Origin: Xanthomonas hydrangeae
Lineage (GTDB): Bacteria > Pseudomonadota > Gammaproteobacteria > Xanthomonadales > Xanthomonadaceae
Reading direction: 5' to 3'
Length of the DNA stretch: 64,000 bases
NCBI GenBank assembly: GCA_905142475.1
Contig: LR990730.1
Span: 868,001 to 932,000 of the forward strand
Made by a program: the position numbers and the translations under genes. The notes under the pieces are model-generated. The model saw nothing but the letters and a program-made list of their open reading frames with translations. It was not told the origin of the DNA and did no database searches. Of the stretch, positions 1 to 10,598 are shown piece by piece. Position 1 is the first letter of the stretch; every line of letters begins with the position of its first letter.

Positions 1-221
1 AACGCAGTGCGCGTTGCGACGCGTCAAAACGCAAGACGCTGTTGTCGCCGGTGCGCACGCATCTGGGCGATCTTGAGCGCGCCGAGCACGCCTTGAACAA
101 CGGCGCCGACCCGGTGATGGCCGCGCAAATGTTGCCGCGCCAGGCCGACAGCGCCTACGATCTGGCCCGCCGCGCGCTGTGGTATGCCGATCGTCAGTTG
201 AAGCAGTGTGCGACTGGGTGA
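1..221 (+). CDS. Unknown protein, C-terminal part only
   Basis: Only one forward frame is open from the window edge. It begins at base 3 and ends at a TGA at 219-221, giving about 72 codons. The peptide is Ala- and Arg-rich and looks helical (for example THLGDLERAEHALNNGAD), with no motif I recognise. The start lies outside the window. The coding sequence ends about 30 bases before the terminal inverted-repeat-like sequence of the hairpin repeat unit, so the repeat lies immediately downstream of the gene. Confidence 0.5.
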   Translation, partial: RSARCDASKRKTLLSPVRTHLGDLERAEHALNNGADPVMAAQMLPRQADSAYDLARRALWYADRQLKQCATG

Positions 222-646
222 GTGGGTTGGTTAGTGTGCAGCTGACCAAGAGCAGTTAACAGAACCTCTCTGACGCTGTGTCAGTAGCGGCAGCGTGTCG
301 GCCACACTCGCACCGTTGATGCGTGAGGATGAGGAGGTCGGGTGTGCGGTGCCCTCACCGCTCGCGGGACACGTCGTGAATCCGTCCGTGGAGGCTCGGT
401 GGCGGCATCGATGCCGCCACACGGTCCCGCAATCGGCGAGGACACCGCACCAGGACGTTGGTCGGTTGCCGGATATAAACCTGCCTGTTGCTCGGCTTGC
501 GATGAGAAGATTTTCGTTCGGAGGCGACGTTATCCGACTAACGCACATCATGCATTGCTTGCACCAGGCACACCGACCATCTCGACGGGTCCTTGCCCGT
601 CCACCGTCGCGGGACCTTACGCGGCATGGATGCCGCGTAAGAGCCT

Positions 647-1777
<1,131 letters not shown>

Positions 1778-2082
1778 GTGACCATGCTCTCGATGGATCC
1801 GCCGGCTGCTGACCAGCGGCCGGCGTTCCCGTGCCAGGCTTCCACAACGGTCTGAACCCCCTCCAACAACACAGTTGCTACACGGACGTACTTGCGGCGT
1901 GTCCCGCGATGGTGGGCGGGCAAGGGCCTTGCAGCCAAGCCGCAGATCATCCGCTCTAAAGCTGGAAGCATCCACACTGTTCAATCCCCTTCCAGCCGCT
2001 CTAAATCGGCGAGTGAGGGATTGGAGGCAGCCAGGGTTTGCAGGAGCTTGCACACCAGGCGCTGCACGATCGCTTGGCAACC

Positions 2083-2131
2083 GCACCCTCATCCGGCGCT
2101 GTGCGCCCCCTTCTCCCGATGGGAGAAGGGG
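2083..2131. repeat. CTTCTCCC/GGGAGAAG intergenic repeat
   Basis: This is one member of a family that also occurs at 9504-9665 (two units), 34461-34512 and 38687-38735. It combines CCCTCATCCG with a short CTTCTCCC...GGGAGAAG hairpin. It lies in the non-coding stretch 1946-2391, where no gene was seen. Confidence 0.7.
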
Positions 2132-2241
2132 ACAAGCCGCTCTTGCCCCTATGCCTCCATGCGCCCAACCGGCCAGCCAAGCCGCCCAGCCGCGTATGGC
2201 CGTCAGGAGTCGAATCACGGCGACGCCCGCCTCACAACAGC

Positions 2242-2335
2242 CCAATCCGAGCTCTACATAACGCCAATCCCAGCGCTACATAAGGCCGATCCGAGCGCTA
2301 CCTCTGCATACGGCCAGCCCCAGCGCTAAAGCAGG
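2242..2335. repeat. Degenerate 22-bp tandem repeat
   Basis: Four units follow head to tail: 2242-2263, 2264-2285, 2286-2313 (with a 6-bp insertion) and 2314-2335. The shared core is CCAATCCSAGCGCTACATAA. A shorter direct repeat around CCATACTCTT follows at about 2352-2385, just before the stop of the GAF protein gene. No coding potential was seen. Confidence 0.7.
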
Positions 2336-2391
2336 CTATGAGTCTGTCCACGCCATACTCTTACTGAGCCATACTCTTGTCTGAGTCCGTC

Positions 2392-3324
2392 CTACGCCAG
2401 ACTCTGCCGATAGCGGTCTTTTTCGATACTCAGCGCCACTTCCGCACGCAGGAATACCTGGCCGATCGGTTCATCGCCACGGGTTGCCTGCGCTTCGCCG
2501 ATCAGGACGGTAAGACCGAGCGCGTGTTGTTGTTGGGCGATCTGGCGCAAACCCAGCAATTTCTGTTCTGCATCGGGGCCGCGCAGCACGGCGATGAACT
2601 CGGCGCTGTCGGTGACCCGGTCCACGCTGTCGCCGCTGCCGCTCTGCACATGCGCGGCCAGCGCCTGATCGAGTTGTTGCAAGGCGCGGCCCAGTAGTCG
2701 CTCGCTTTGCTGTTCGAGCAGTGCGGCCAGTTCCTGCACTTCCAGGATGACCAGGTGATAGCCGGTGTCGACGCTGGCCTGGCTGGCAACCGGCGCCACC
2801 GGCTGCAAAATCGCCTCGCGCTCGAGCTGCAATTCGCGCTTGCGCTCGTCCAGCAGGCGCATGGTGACGCGCGCCAATGCCTGCAGCCCGGTGCGTTGAA
2901 TCTCGGTGAGCGTGCGCGGCTCGGTGTCGAGCACGCAAACCGTGCCCAGCGCCACGCCGTCGGAGGTGACCAGCGGCATGCCGGCGTAGAAACGCGCGCC
3001 GGTCTCGCCGGCGACCACCGAGATATCGGCGAAGCGGATGTCCTGGGTGAGGTCGTGCACTTCCATCAGGTGCTCGGGGCTACGGATGGCGTGATCGCAC
3101 ACTGCCTGGCTGCGATCGGTCTGCTGCATGCCCAGACCCAGTTGGGCCTTGAACCACTGGCGGTCGCGGTCGACCAGCGACATCAGTGCGATCGGCGTGC
3201 CGCACAACGAAGCCGCCACCTGCACGACGTCTTGATAAGTGTCCTCGGGCAGGCTGTCGACGATGCGGTAGCCATCCAGAACCTGTTGGCGAGAGGCTTC
3301 GTCAGCCATGGGCATTTCTTTCAT
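2392..3324 (-). CDS. GAF-domain protein with degenerate GGDEF-like C-terminus
   Basis: This 310-residue soluble protein has a GAF sensor domain at about 15-165. Typical landmarks are PIALMSLVDRDRQWFKAQLGL, CDHAI, FYAGMPLVTSDGVALGTVCVLD. After a helical linker, the last 120 residues follow the pattern of a GGDEF domain but lack its catalytic core: the position of GGDEF reads DSAEFIAVL, and the C-terminal FLRAEVALSIEKDRYR resembles the ADxALYxAKxxGRNR signature. It is therefore probably not a cyclase. The GAF domain closely resembles that of the diguanylate cyclase at 6892. The start at 3324 (MKEMPMADE) was chosen; 3309 (MADEAS) is also possible. Confidence 0.82.
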   Translation of the reverse strand: MKEMPMADEASRQQVLDGYRIVDSLPEDTYQDVVQVAASLCGTPIALMSLVDRDRQWFKAQLGLGMQQTDRSQAVCDHAIRSPEHLMEVHDLTQDIRFADISVVAGETGARFYAGMPLVTSDGVALGTVCVLDTEPRTLTEIQRTGLQALARVTMRLLDERKRELQLEREAILQPVAPVASQASVDTGYHLVILEVQELAALLEQQSERLLGRALQQLDQALAAHVQSGSGDSVDRVTDSAEFIAVLRGPDAEQKLLGLRQIAQQQHALGLTVLIGEAQATRGDEPIGQVFLRAEVALSIEKDRYRQSLA

Positions 3325-3792
3325 CGTATAGGCCGGACAAGCGCGAATAAAGGGGAGCTGCCACGATACCGCCGTGGCCGATAACGCGGCGTGGATATCG
3401 GCCAGGTGCGTTGGCGTGACCTGACACCGAGCATGGGAAGACGCAGCAACGCAGTTGCTGCGCGCGGCCCGCGGCTGCGCGATGGGCAGGTGCATCTGTT
3501 CAACAATCTGCACCAGAGCGACAGCTCCGATATGGATGATCCGCGCAACCACTACGCGCACGGCGAGCCACCAGCGGGCACGGATGCGGCAAGGTTGCCT
3601 GTCGCCGCCGAACGCCGAAGCTTGTATGGCGGCGCAGGTGTCGCCTGAAGCTGCGGGCCGCGTCCTTGCAGTTCCTGATCGGCCTGCACGCAGTCACGTG
3701 CAGGCGTCCTGTCCGTGCGTCTGGAGACCTCCCAACGCCACACAACCCGACCGCGCCGCTTGGCAGCAGCGTAGCCGGTGGGTCAACCGCCC
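3325..3792. other. Intergenic region, no gene seen
   Basis: This stretch of 468 bases between two leftward genes has no open frame with family resemblance and no strong hairpin or repeat that I could identify. It presumably holds the promoter of the GAF-protein gene and the 3' end of the M16 peptidase transcript. Confidence 0.5.
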
Positions 3793-6672
3793 TCAGCGCT
3801 TGACAGGCTTGCCGTCCACGTCCAGCACCTGCACCTCGCCCAGCTTGAGCGCACGCACCGGGGCTTCGATCTTCTTCAGATCGCCCACGATCACCCAGGT
3901 CATCGCCTTGGGCGCGATGATTTCCTTGATGGCTTTCTGCGCGGCCGGCTGGTCGATCGCTTCCAGGCGCGGCTTGAGCGTCTGCACGTAATCGTCCGGG
4001 CGCTCGAACTGCACGATGCCTTCGATCGCACCCAGCACCGCGCCGGTGGTTTCGAAGCTGCCGGGCAGGGCGCGGATGCGCTGGTTCTTGATCTTCTCGA
4101 TCTCCTCGCCGGTCAGCGGCTTGTCGCCGATGATCGCGGTGGCTTCCTTGAGAATCTCGTTGGCCGATTCGGCGGTCTTGTCGGTCTGCACCGGTGCCGA
4201 GAACAGATACGGCCGCTGGCCCTGCGCGTCCATCATGCGGGTGCCGGCACCGTAGGCCCAGCGCTTGTTCTCGCGCAGGTTCATGTTCAACCGCGAGGTG
4301 AAGGTGCCGCCGAAGGCGCCGTTGGCCACGCCGATGGCCAGGTTGTCCGGCGCCTTGGTGGACGGTGCGAGCAGGCCGGCCAGGATCACCGACTGCGGCG
4401 CATCCGGGCGATTGATCAGATACACGCGCGGCTTGGGCTGCGCAGCGACGTTGGCTAGGTTCTTCTTCGGCAACGGCGCGGCGGGCGCCTTCCAGTCGCC
4501 GAAGGCGGCATCGAGCTGCGGGATGATCTGCGCCAGCGTGGTGTCGCCGGCGACCAGGATGCGCAGGTTGTCCGGACGCAGCCACTGGCGGTGGAAGGCC
4601 TGCAGGTCCTGGGCGTTGAGGCTCTTGATCGCCGCCTCGGTGCCGCTGCCGGTGAGCGGGATGCCGTAGGGGTGGTTCTGGCCGAACAACAACGGCGGCA
4701 GTGCCCGCAGCGCCAGGCTGTTGGGCTGGGTCTTTTCCTGTGCGATGCCGGCCAGCCACTGGCTGCGGATGCGCTCGATGTCGGCGGCCTTGAAGGCCGG
4801 GTTGCGCACGATGTCGGAGAACAATTGCAGCGACGGCTGCAGCTGGTCGTTGAGCGCATCCAGCGAGGCGCTGCAGCTGTCCAGGTCGCAGCCGACCGCG
4901 GTGATCGCGCCCAGGCGCTGGCGACGCTGCGCCACTTCCACCGAATCCAGCGCGGCGGTGCTCTCGTTCATCAGCGCGGCGCTGAAGCTGGCGGTGCCCA
5001 GCTTGTGGCCCTGGTCGGCCGCATAGCCGGCATCGAACAGCAGCTCCACCTGGGTCACCGGGATGGTGTGACGCTCGGCCAGGATCACCTCGATGCCATT
5101 CTTCAACTTGCCGCGCTGCAACTGCGGGAAGCTCAGATCGGGGAACTGATTGGTCTCCGGTACGCCCTTGCTGCGGTCCAGCGTGGAGGCGGTGATCTTG
5201 TACTTGCCGGCGGCCGGCAGCTTGGGTGCCGGTTTACCGGGTTCTTCGCCACGTGCGACCACCGCCTTGTCTTCGGCGGCGGGGTCGAAATCCTTGCCGG
5301 CCGGCAACACGGTGAGCAGATAGTCGCCCTTGCCGAACCAGCTGGCAGCGGCCTGCTTGACGCTGTCGACGCTGGCAGCCTGGCCGCGCTGCAGATCCTG
5401 CTTGTAGGCGCCCGGGTCGCCGCGATAGACCTGGCCCTCGGCCAGGATCACCGCCTTGCCGCCGAAGCCGCCGACCTTTTCCAGCCCGCGCACGAAGCCG
5501 GCGCGGTAGGCCACCTGCGCGCGCTGCAGTTCGTCGGCGGTGGGGCCCTGGGCGATGAATTTCTTGAGTTCCTCGTCGATGATCGCTTCGACCTTGGCCG
5601 GGTCCACACCGTCCTTCACATCGGCCTGGATCTGCACCTGGCTGGACAGCGCGAACGGCTGGATCGCCGCCGACACGTCATCGACCAGATTGTCCTGGTA
5701 GACCAGGCGCTGATACAGCCGCGAGGTCTTGCCGCCGCCGAGCACGGTGGTGGCCAGGTCCAGCTGGATCGCCGCATCGCTGCCCAGTTGCGGCGCGACC
5801 CAGGTGCGGTAGATGCGCGGCTGCGAGACATGGTCGTGCTGCACGCCACGCTTCTGCGCCGCCAGCGGGGTCACCCAGGGCTGCTGGCGCGCCACCGGCT
5901 TGCCGGACGGGATATCGCCGAAATACTGCAGCGCCTTGGCGCGCGCCTGCGCCACGGTGATGTCGCCAGCCAGCACCAGGGTGGTGTTGGCGGCGCCATA
6001 GTTGTCGTTGAACCACTGTTTGACGTCGGCCAGCGAGGCCGCGTCCAGGTCTTCCATCGAGCCGATGGCGTCGTGCTGATACGGATGATTGGCCGGGAAC
6101 AGGTTGGACAGGATGTTCTGGTCCACGCGGCCGTATGGGCGGTTCTCGCCCTGGCGTTTTTCGTTCTGCACCACGCCACGCTGGGTATCGAGTTCTTCCT
6201 GGCCGATCGCCCCGAGCAGGTGGCCCATGCGGTCCGATTCCATCCACAGTGCGGTATCCAGCGCGGTGGTCGGCACGGTTTCGAAATAGTTGGTGCGGTC
6301 GAACCAGGTGGTGCCGTTCATGTCGGTGGCGCCGACCTTCTCGAACGGGGCGAAATAGCTGCCCTTGTTGTTCTCCGAGCCGGAGAACATCAGATGCTCG
6401 AACAGGTGCGCAAAGCCGGTTTTCCCGGCCGGCTCGTCGCCGGAACCGATGTGGTACCAGATGCTCACCGCCACCACCGGTGCCTTGTGGTCTTCGTGCA
6501 CCACCACGGTCAGGCCGTTGGGCAGGGTGAAGCGGGTGTAGCCGATCTCGGGAATGGCACTGCTGGCCGCAGCCTTGGACAGGCTGGCCGGGGCAGCTTC
6601 GACGACGGGAGCAATGGTGCCGGCGGCGACGCCGAGCACACCGGCGATCAACAGGGACAGCGGACGCAGCAT
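3793..6672 (-). CDS. M16-family zinc metallopeptidase, periplasmic
   Basis: This 959-residue peptidase has a signal peptide (residues 1-27, ending near VVEAAPA). The N-terminal M16 catalytic domain carries the inverted zinc motif HxxEH in HLFEHLMFSGS at about residue 88, and the third ligand lies in the ELDTQRGVVQNEKRQ helix about 75 residues on. Two M16_C domains and a second, inactive M16-like half follow, giving the four-domain pitrilysin layout in one chain. It probably degrades peptides in the periplasm. The start is supported by a GGAG ribosome-binding site. It is transcribed divergently from the diguanylate cyclase at 6892. Confidence 0.93.
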   Translation of the reverse strand: MLRPLSLLIAGVLGVAAGTIAPVVEAAPASLSKAAASSAIPEIGYTRFTLPNGLTVVVHEDHKAPVVAVSIWYHIGSGDEPAGKTGFAHLFEHLMFSGSENNKGSYFAPFEKVGATDMNGTTWFDRTNYFETVPTTALDTALWMESDRMGHLLGAIGQEELDTQRGVVQNEKRQGENRPYGRVDQNILSNLFPANHPYQHDAIGSMEDLDAASLADVKQWFNDNYGAANTTLVLAGDITVAQARAKALQYFGDIPSGKPVARQQPWVTPLAAQKRGVQHDHVSQPRIYRTWVAPQLGSDAAIQLDLATTVLGGGKTSRLYQRLVYQDNLVDDVSAAIQPFALSSQVQIQADVKDGVDPAKVEAIIDEELKKFIAQGPTADELQRAQVAYRAGFVRGLEKVGGFGGKAVILAEGQVYRGDPGAYKQDLQRGQAASVDSVKQAAASWFGKGDYLLTVLPAGKDFDPAAEDKAVVARGEEPGKPAPKLPAAGKYKITASTLDRSKGVPETNQFPDLSFPQLQRGKLKNGIEVILAERHTIPVTQVELLFDAGYAADQGHKLGTASFSAALMNESTAALDSVEVAQRRQRLGAITAVGCDLDSCSASLDALNDQLQPSLQLFSDIVRNPAFKAADIERIRSQWLAGIAQEKTQPNSLALRALPPLLFGQNHPYGIPLTGSGTEAAIKSLNAQDLQAFHRQWLRPDNLRILVAGDTTLAQIIPQLDAAFGDWKAPAAPLPKKNLANVAAQPKPRVYLINRPDAPQSVILAGLLAPSTKAPDNLAIGVANGAFGGTFTSRLNMNLRENKRWAYGAGTRMMDAQGQRPYLFSAPVQTDKTAESANEILKEATAIIGDKPLTGEEIEKIKNQRIRALPGSFETTGAVLGAIEGIVQFERPDDYVQTLKPRLEAIDQPAAQKAIKEIIAPKAMTWVIVGDLKKIEAPVRALKLGEVQVLDVDGKPVKR

Positions 6673-6891
6673 GTGACACTCCAGAACGGGACAATCGGCC
6701 GAGGGTAGTGGCTGGTTGGCGGCGCCGCAAATGCTGTTTGGCAGTGTCGCTGCGGCTGCCGTGCCCCAAGACAGGCCGCAGATCTGAAATGCGGTGTAAG
6801 CGAACCCGGCCGCGCTTGACTCAAGTTGATCCTCGCCTCGCCGTTACTTGGGGCGACCTACCTTGACCAGACGCTACCCGCCGATCACGCC

Positions 6892-9489
6892 ATGACCGTC
6901 CTGTTGCCGCCCGTGCCGATGCCCGCCAACGACGCCTTGCGCGTGGAGGCCGTGCGTCGGTTGGGGGTGCTGGACACCGAGCCCGAGGCCGAATTCGACG
7001 ACATCGCCTGGTTGGCCGCGCACGTCAGCGGCGCGCCGATGGCGCTGGTGTCGCTGCTGGATGCCGACCGTCAGTGGTTCAAGGCACGCTGCGGCACCGA
7101 TCTGGAAGGCACTCCGCGCAGTGTGTCGTTCTGTTCTTACGCGGTGATGGGCACCGAGCTGCTGGAGGTGCCCGATGCCGAGGCCGATCCACGCTTCGCA
7201 CTGAATCCGCTGGTCACCGCTGCGCCGGGCATTCGCTCCTATGTGGGCGTGCCGCTGATCGGCCGCGAGGGCTATGCATACGGCACCTTGTGCACGCTCA
7301 GCACCAAATCGCGGGTCCTCGACGAAAACCAGAAACAGGCGCTGATCCGGCTGGCACGCCAGGCCGCCAATCAACTCGAGGCGCGCCGCGACCGTCTGGC
7401 CGCGCAGGCGCAGCGGCAGACCCTGAGCCGTTTGCTGGAAGCCATGCCTGATGGCGTGGTTGCCTGCGATAGCGAGGGCCTGTTGCGCGAGTTCAATCAT
7501 GCTGCGCGGCAATGGCATGGCACCGATCCGCGCCTGTTGCCGCCGGTGCAATGGGCACAGCATTTCGATCTCTACGCTGCCGACGGCAGTACCTTGCTGC
7601 CTACCGAAGCCATCCCCCTGGTGCGTGCCTGGCGCGGCGAGCACGTGCGCAATGCCGAGATGGTGATCCGTGCCACCGGCCAGGCCGCGCGCAGCGTACT
7701 GTGCAATGCCGACCCGGTGGTCAGCGATCAGGGCGCCGCGTTGGGTGCGGTGTGCGTGATGCACGACATCACCCAGTTGCGCGATGCCTCGGCTGCGCTG
7801 GCGGGCGAGCGTGCGCGCTTGCAGTCGTTGGTGGACGCTTCGCAGGACGTGGCGATCATCGCCTTCGACCCGAACGGGCGCATCGAATTGTTCAATCCCG
7901 GCGCCGAGCGCCTGCTGGGCTACGCAGCGGACGAAGTGCTGGGCCGCTGCCCTGCGCAGTTCCATCTGCCGGCCGAGCTCGAACGGCACATGGCCACGCT
8001 TGCGTTGTCGCCGCCGTCGTACATCAAGCTGGCCGCCGCTGCCGCAGGCGATGTACTCGAAGAAGAAATCTGGACTCTGGTGCGCAAGGATGGCGGGCTG
8101 CGGAGGGTGCGTTTGTGCTTCAACGTCATCCACGACGCCCAGCAAGGACTGGCCGGCTACCTGGCGATGGCCATCGACGTCACCGCCGAGCTGCAGGCAC
8201 AGGCGGCCGCGCAGCTGGCGGCCGAGCACTTCAGGGGCGCGTTCGAAACCGCCCCGCAGGGCATGGCGATCGTCTCGCTGGACGGCGCCTGGCGCGACGT
8301 CAATCCATCGCTGTGCAGCATCCTGGGCTATCCGCGCGAGCAGTTGCTGCGCACCACCTTCCAGACCATCACCCATCCCGACGACCTGGAGATGGATCTG
8401 TGCTTTGTGCAGGAATTGATCGACGGCAAACGCGACAGTTACAGCATGGCCAAGCGCTACATCAGCCAGCAGGGCGCGGTGATCTGGGCGCAGTTGTCGG
8501 TGTCGCTGGTGCGCGACAGCAGCGGTGCACCGGTGCATTTCGTCTCGCAGATTCAGGACGTCACCGAACGCCATGTCGCCGCCGAACGCCTGGCCGAAAG
8601 CGAGGCGCGTCTGCGCGCGATCAGCGATGCCACACCGACGCTGGTCAGTCAGTTCGATGCCGAGCAGCGTTGCCTGTTCGCCAATGAGGCGCATCGCCAC
8701 TGGCTCGGCGTGGAGCCGTCCAGCCTGGTCGGCCGCCATCTCACCCAGGTGCTGGGCGATGACCTCAGTACCCCGGCGCGCGCTGCGCTGGCGCAGGTAA
8801 TCGGCGGGCAACGCGCCAGCTTCGAACACGTGTTACGTGGCGGCGCGACACCGCGCGATGTGGAAATCACCTTGGTGCCCGCGACGCAGAGCGCATCGAC
8901 GCAGGCGCAAGGGTTCTTCCTGATGGCGCACGACGTCACCGCGCACAAGTCATTGCATCGGCTGATGCACGAACGCGCCACCCGCGATGCCTTGACCGGC
9001 CTGCCGAATCGCCACGCCTGGTCCGAAGCGCTGCAGATCGCGGTGACCCAGGCGCAGCAACAACAGCGCGCGGTCGCCGTGATGTTCCTGGACCTGGACG
9101 GCTTCAAACGCATCAACGACGTGCACGGTCACCGCGCCGGCGACGCGGTACTGGTGGCCTTCGGTCGCTGCCTGCAGCAAGCGGCCGGCAGCCGTTATCT
9201 GGTGGCCCGCCTGGCCGGGGACGAATTCGTGGTGTTGCTGGACGACCTGCAAGACCCGCAGACCGAATGCGAGGCAGTGGCAGAACGGATTCGCACCGCT
9301 GCCGCAGCGGGCGCCGTGTTCGGTGAACAACACTTGCCGATCCACTCCAGCATCGGCGTCGCTTGGCAACATGGACAACACGCCGACGCCGCCAGCCTGA
9401 TGCACGCGGCAGACGAAGCGATGTACGCCACAAAACGCGCCCGCTGCGGCAACGACACATCTACTGCCGGGCGCGATGCCGCGCGGTAG
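6892..9489 (+). CDS. Diguanylate cyclase with GAF and multiple PAS domains
   Basis: This 865-residue soluble signalling protein has an N-terminal GAF domain (about 15-165, QWFKARCGTDLEGTPRSVSF), then four PAS/PAC units (about 185-310, 315-445, 455-575 and 580-695), and a GGDEF domain at the C-terminus. The active-site motif is AGDEF (LAGDEFVVLL) with FLDLDGFKRIND upstream, so c-di-GMP synthesis is likely. The RxxD inhibitory site five residues upstream of the motif is absent, so product inhibition may be lacking. There is no EAL domain. The ATG at 6892 (MTVLLPPVP) is preferred over an upstream TTG. The gene ends just before a tandem repeat. Confidence 0.92.
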   Translation: MTVLLPPVPMPANDALRVEAVRRLGVLDTEPEAEFDDIAWLAAHVSGAPMALVSLLDADRQWFKARCGTDLEGTPRSVSFCSYAVMGTELLEVPDAEADPRFALNPLVTAAPGIRSYVGVPLIGREGYAYGTLCTLSTKSRVLDENQKQALIRLARQAANQLEARRDRLAAQAQRQTLSRLLEAMPDGVVACDSEGLLREFNHAARQWHGTDPRLLPPVQWAQHFDLYAADGSTLLPTEAIPLVRAWRGEHVRNAEMVIRATGQAARSVLCNADPVVSDQGAALGAVCVMHDITQLRDASAALAGERARLQSLVDASQDVAIIAFDPNGRIELFNPGAERLLGYAADEVLGRCPAQFHLPAELERHMATLALSPPSYIKLAAAAAGDVLEEEIWTLVRKDGGLRRVRLCFNVIHDAQQGLAGYLAMAIDVTAELQAQAAAQLAAEHFRGAFETAPQGMAIVSLDGAWRDVNPSLCSILGYPREQLLRTTFQTITHPDDLEMDLCFVQELIDGKRDSYSMAKRYISQQGAVIWAQLSVSLVRDSSGAPVHFVSQIQDVTERHVAAERLAESEARLRAISDATPTLVSQFDAEQRCLFANEAHRHWLGVEPSSLVGRHLTQVLGDDLSTPARAALAQVIGGQRASFEHVLRGGATPRDVEITLVPATQSASTQAQGFFLMAHDVTAHKSLHRLMHERATRDALTGLPNRHAWSEALQIAVTQAQQQQRAVAVMFLDLDGFKRINDVHGHRAGDAVLVAFGRCLQQAAGSRYLVARLAGDEFVVLLDDLQDPQTECEAVAERIRTAAAAGAVFGEQHLPIHSSIGVAWQHGQHADAASLMHAADEAMYATKRARCGNDTSTAGRDAAR

Positions 9490-9503
9490 TTAAGCGCGCG
9501 CCG

Positions 9504-9665
9504 CTCCCTTCTCCCGCCGGGAGAAGGTGCCCGCAAGGCGGATGAGGGCACGGCCTACCCATAAAACCGCGTCAATCAGGAGCACTCCCTTCTCCCACCG
9601 GGAGAAGGTGCCCAAAGGGCGGATGAGGGTACGGTTTACCCACAAAGCTGCGTCAATCAGAAGCG
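9504..9665. repeat. 81-bp direct tandem duplication of the CTTCTCCC repeat
   Basis: Two units lie head to tail, 9504-9584 and 9585-9665. Each begins with CTCCCTTCTCCC, forms a short hairpin with GGGAGAAGG, continues with GGCGGATGAGGG and ends with GCGTCAATCAG. They differ at about ten positions, so the duplication is not recent. Located just after the diguanylate cyclase gene, they could form its transcript 3' end. The rest of 9666-9800 shows no gene. Confidence 0.8.
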
Positions 9666-10088
9666 CGCATTGCACTTATTGATTTTGTCAGTGGCGATGC
9701 AATCGCATCGATCAATATTCACTCCCTTCGATGAATCTCACCACCTCGGTCGTCTTGAGAGGTGATAAAGGGTGTGGATACGTCGATTGCAGAGCGGGCG
9801 ATCTGTGGCCTGGCTGCAGGGCCCTTGCCCGCCCACCATCGCGGGACACGCCGCAAGTACGTCCATGTAGGCTCTTACGCGGCATCCATGCCGCGTAAGG
9901 TCCCGCGATGGTGGGCGGGCAAGGACCAGTCGAGATAGTCGGTGTGTATGTTTTTCAAGCAACCAGCAAACTGTCTGGTGTGGTGTCCTCACCGATTGCG
10001 GGACCGTGTGGCGGCATGGATGCCGCCCGAGCCCCCAGGGTGAAGTGACCCCCGGAAGTTGGACACTCCGTCCAACTCCGAGGATTTC

Positions 10089-10598
10089 ATGCACAGATAT
10101 GACGCTCGCTTCAAACTTCAGGTCGCCAAGGAGGCCTGCAAGACCTCCATCTCGGTCAAGGCGGTGGCTCGCCGTCATGGTCTGGAGTTCTCCACGGTCA
10201 GGCGTTGGGCAGCGACCTATCAGTTGCACGGTTGGCGCGGGTTTCACCGCAAGGCCCGCTCCTATGATCTTGCGTTCAAGCTGGAAGTTCTTGAAAAGAT
10301 GCGCCAAGAGGGGATGTCTGCGCGCGAGGCCACGACCTACTTCCAGATAGGCAGCGCCGGTGCGGTAGCGCATTGGCAACGGCTGTATGCTGACGGCGCC
10401 GCCCAAGCGTTATCGCCGCCCCAGAAGCCGATGAAAAAAAAACGCTCGTCCAAGCCCGCCGAGGACATGAGCCGCGATGAGCTGCTCAAGGAAGTGGCCT
10501 ACCTGCGTGCGGAGACGGCCTACTTAAAAAAACTCGATGCCTTGATCCAGGAAGAGCAGGCGGCGCAGCGCGCAAAGCGCAAGCCGTCCACGGATTGA
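10089..10598 (+). CDS. IS3-family transposase OrfA (helix-turn-helix part)
   Basis: This 169-residue protein has two helix-turn-helix motifs (about 5-55 and 60-110) that bind the element ends, then a basic stretch and a C-terminal leucine-zipper-like helix. The ATG at 10089 (MHRYDARFK) is preferred over a weak upstream start. An A7 run at 10526-10532 (TTAAAAAAAC) is a plausible -1 slippage site: the OrfB frame is open from there to 10595, so an OrfAB fusion can be made. A second run, A9 at 10434-10442, lies upstream. Confidence 0.92.
   Translation: MHRYDARFKLQVAKEACKTSISVKAVARRHGLEFSTVRRWAATYQLHGWRGFHRKARSYDLAFKLEVLEKMRQEGMSAREATTYFQIGSAGAVAHWQRLYADGAAQALSPPQKPMKKKRSSKPAEDMSRDELLKEVAYLRAETAYLKKLDALIQEEQAAQRAKRKPSTD

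Noticed and set aside
4591-6708. A 705-codon plus-strand open frame antisense to the M16 peptidase gene
   Set aside because: It mirrors the codon bias of a GC-rich gene and reads as low-complexity His/Gly/Arg/Ala sequence without any family pattern. The minus-strand frame has a signal peptide and the zinc motif.
10434-10442. A9 run in OrfA as the frameshift site
   Set aside because: The later A7 run at 10526-10532 is nearer the OrfA end, is followed by an open OrfB frame, and fits the leucine-zipper position better. The A9 run remains only a weaker alternative.
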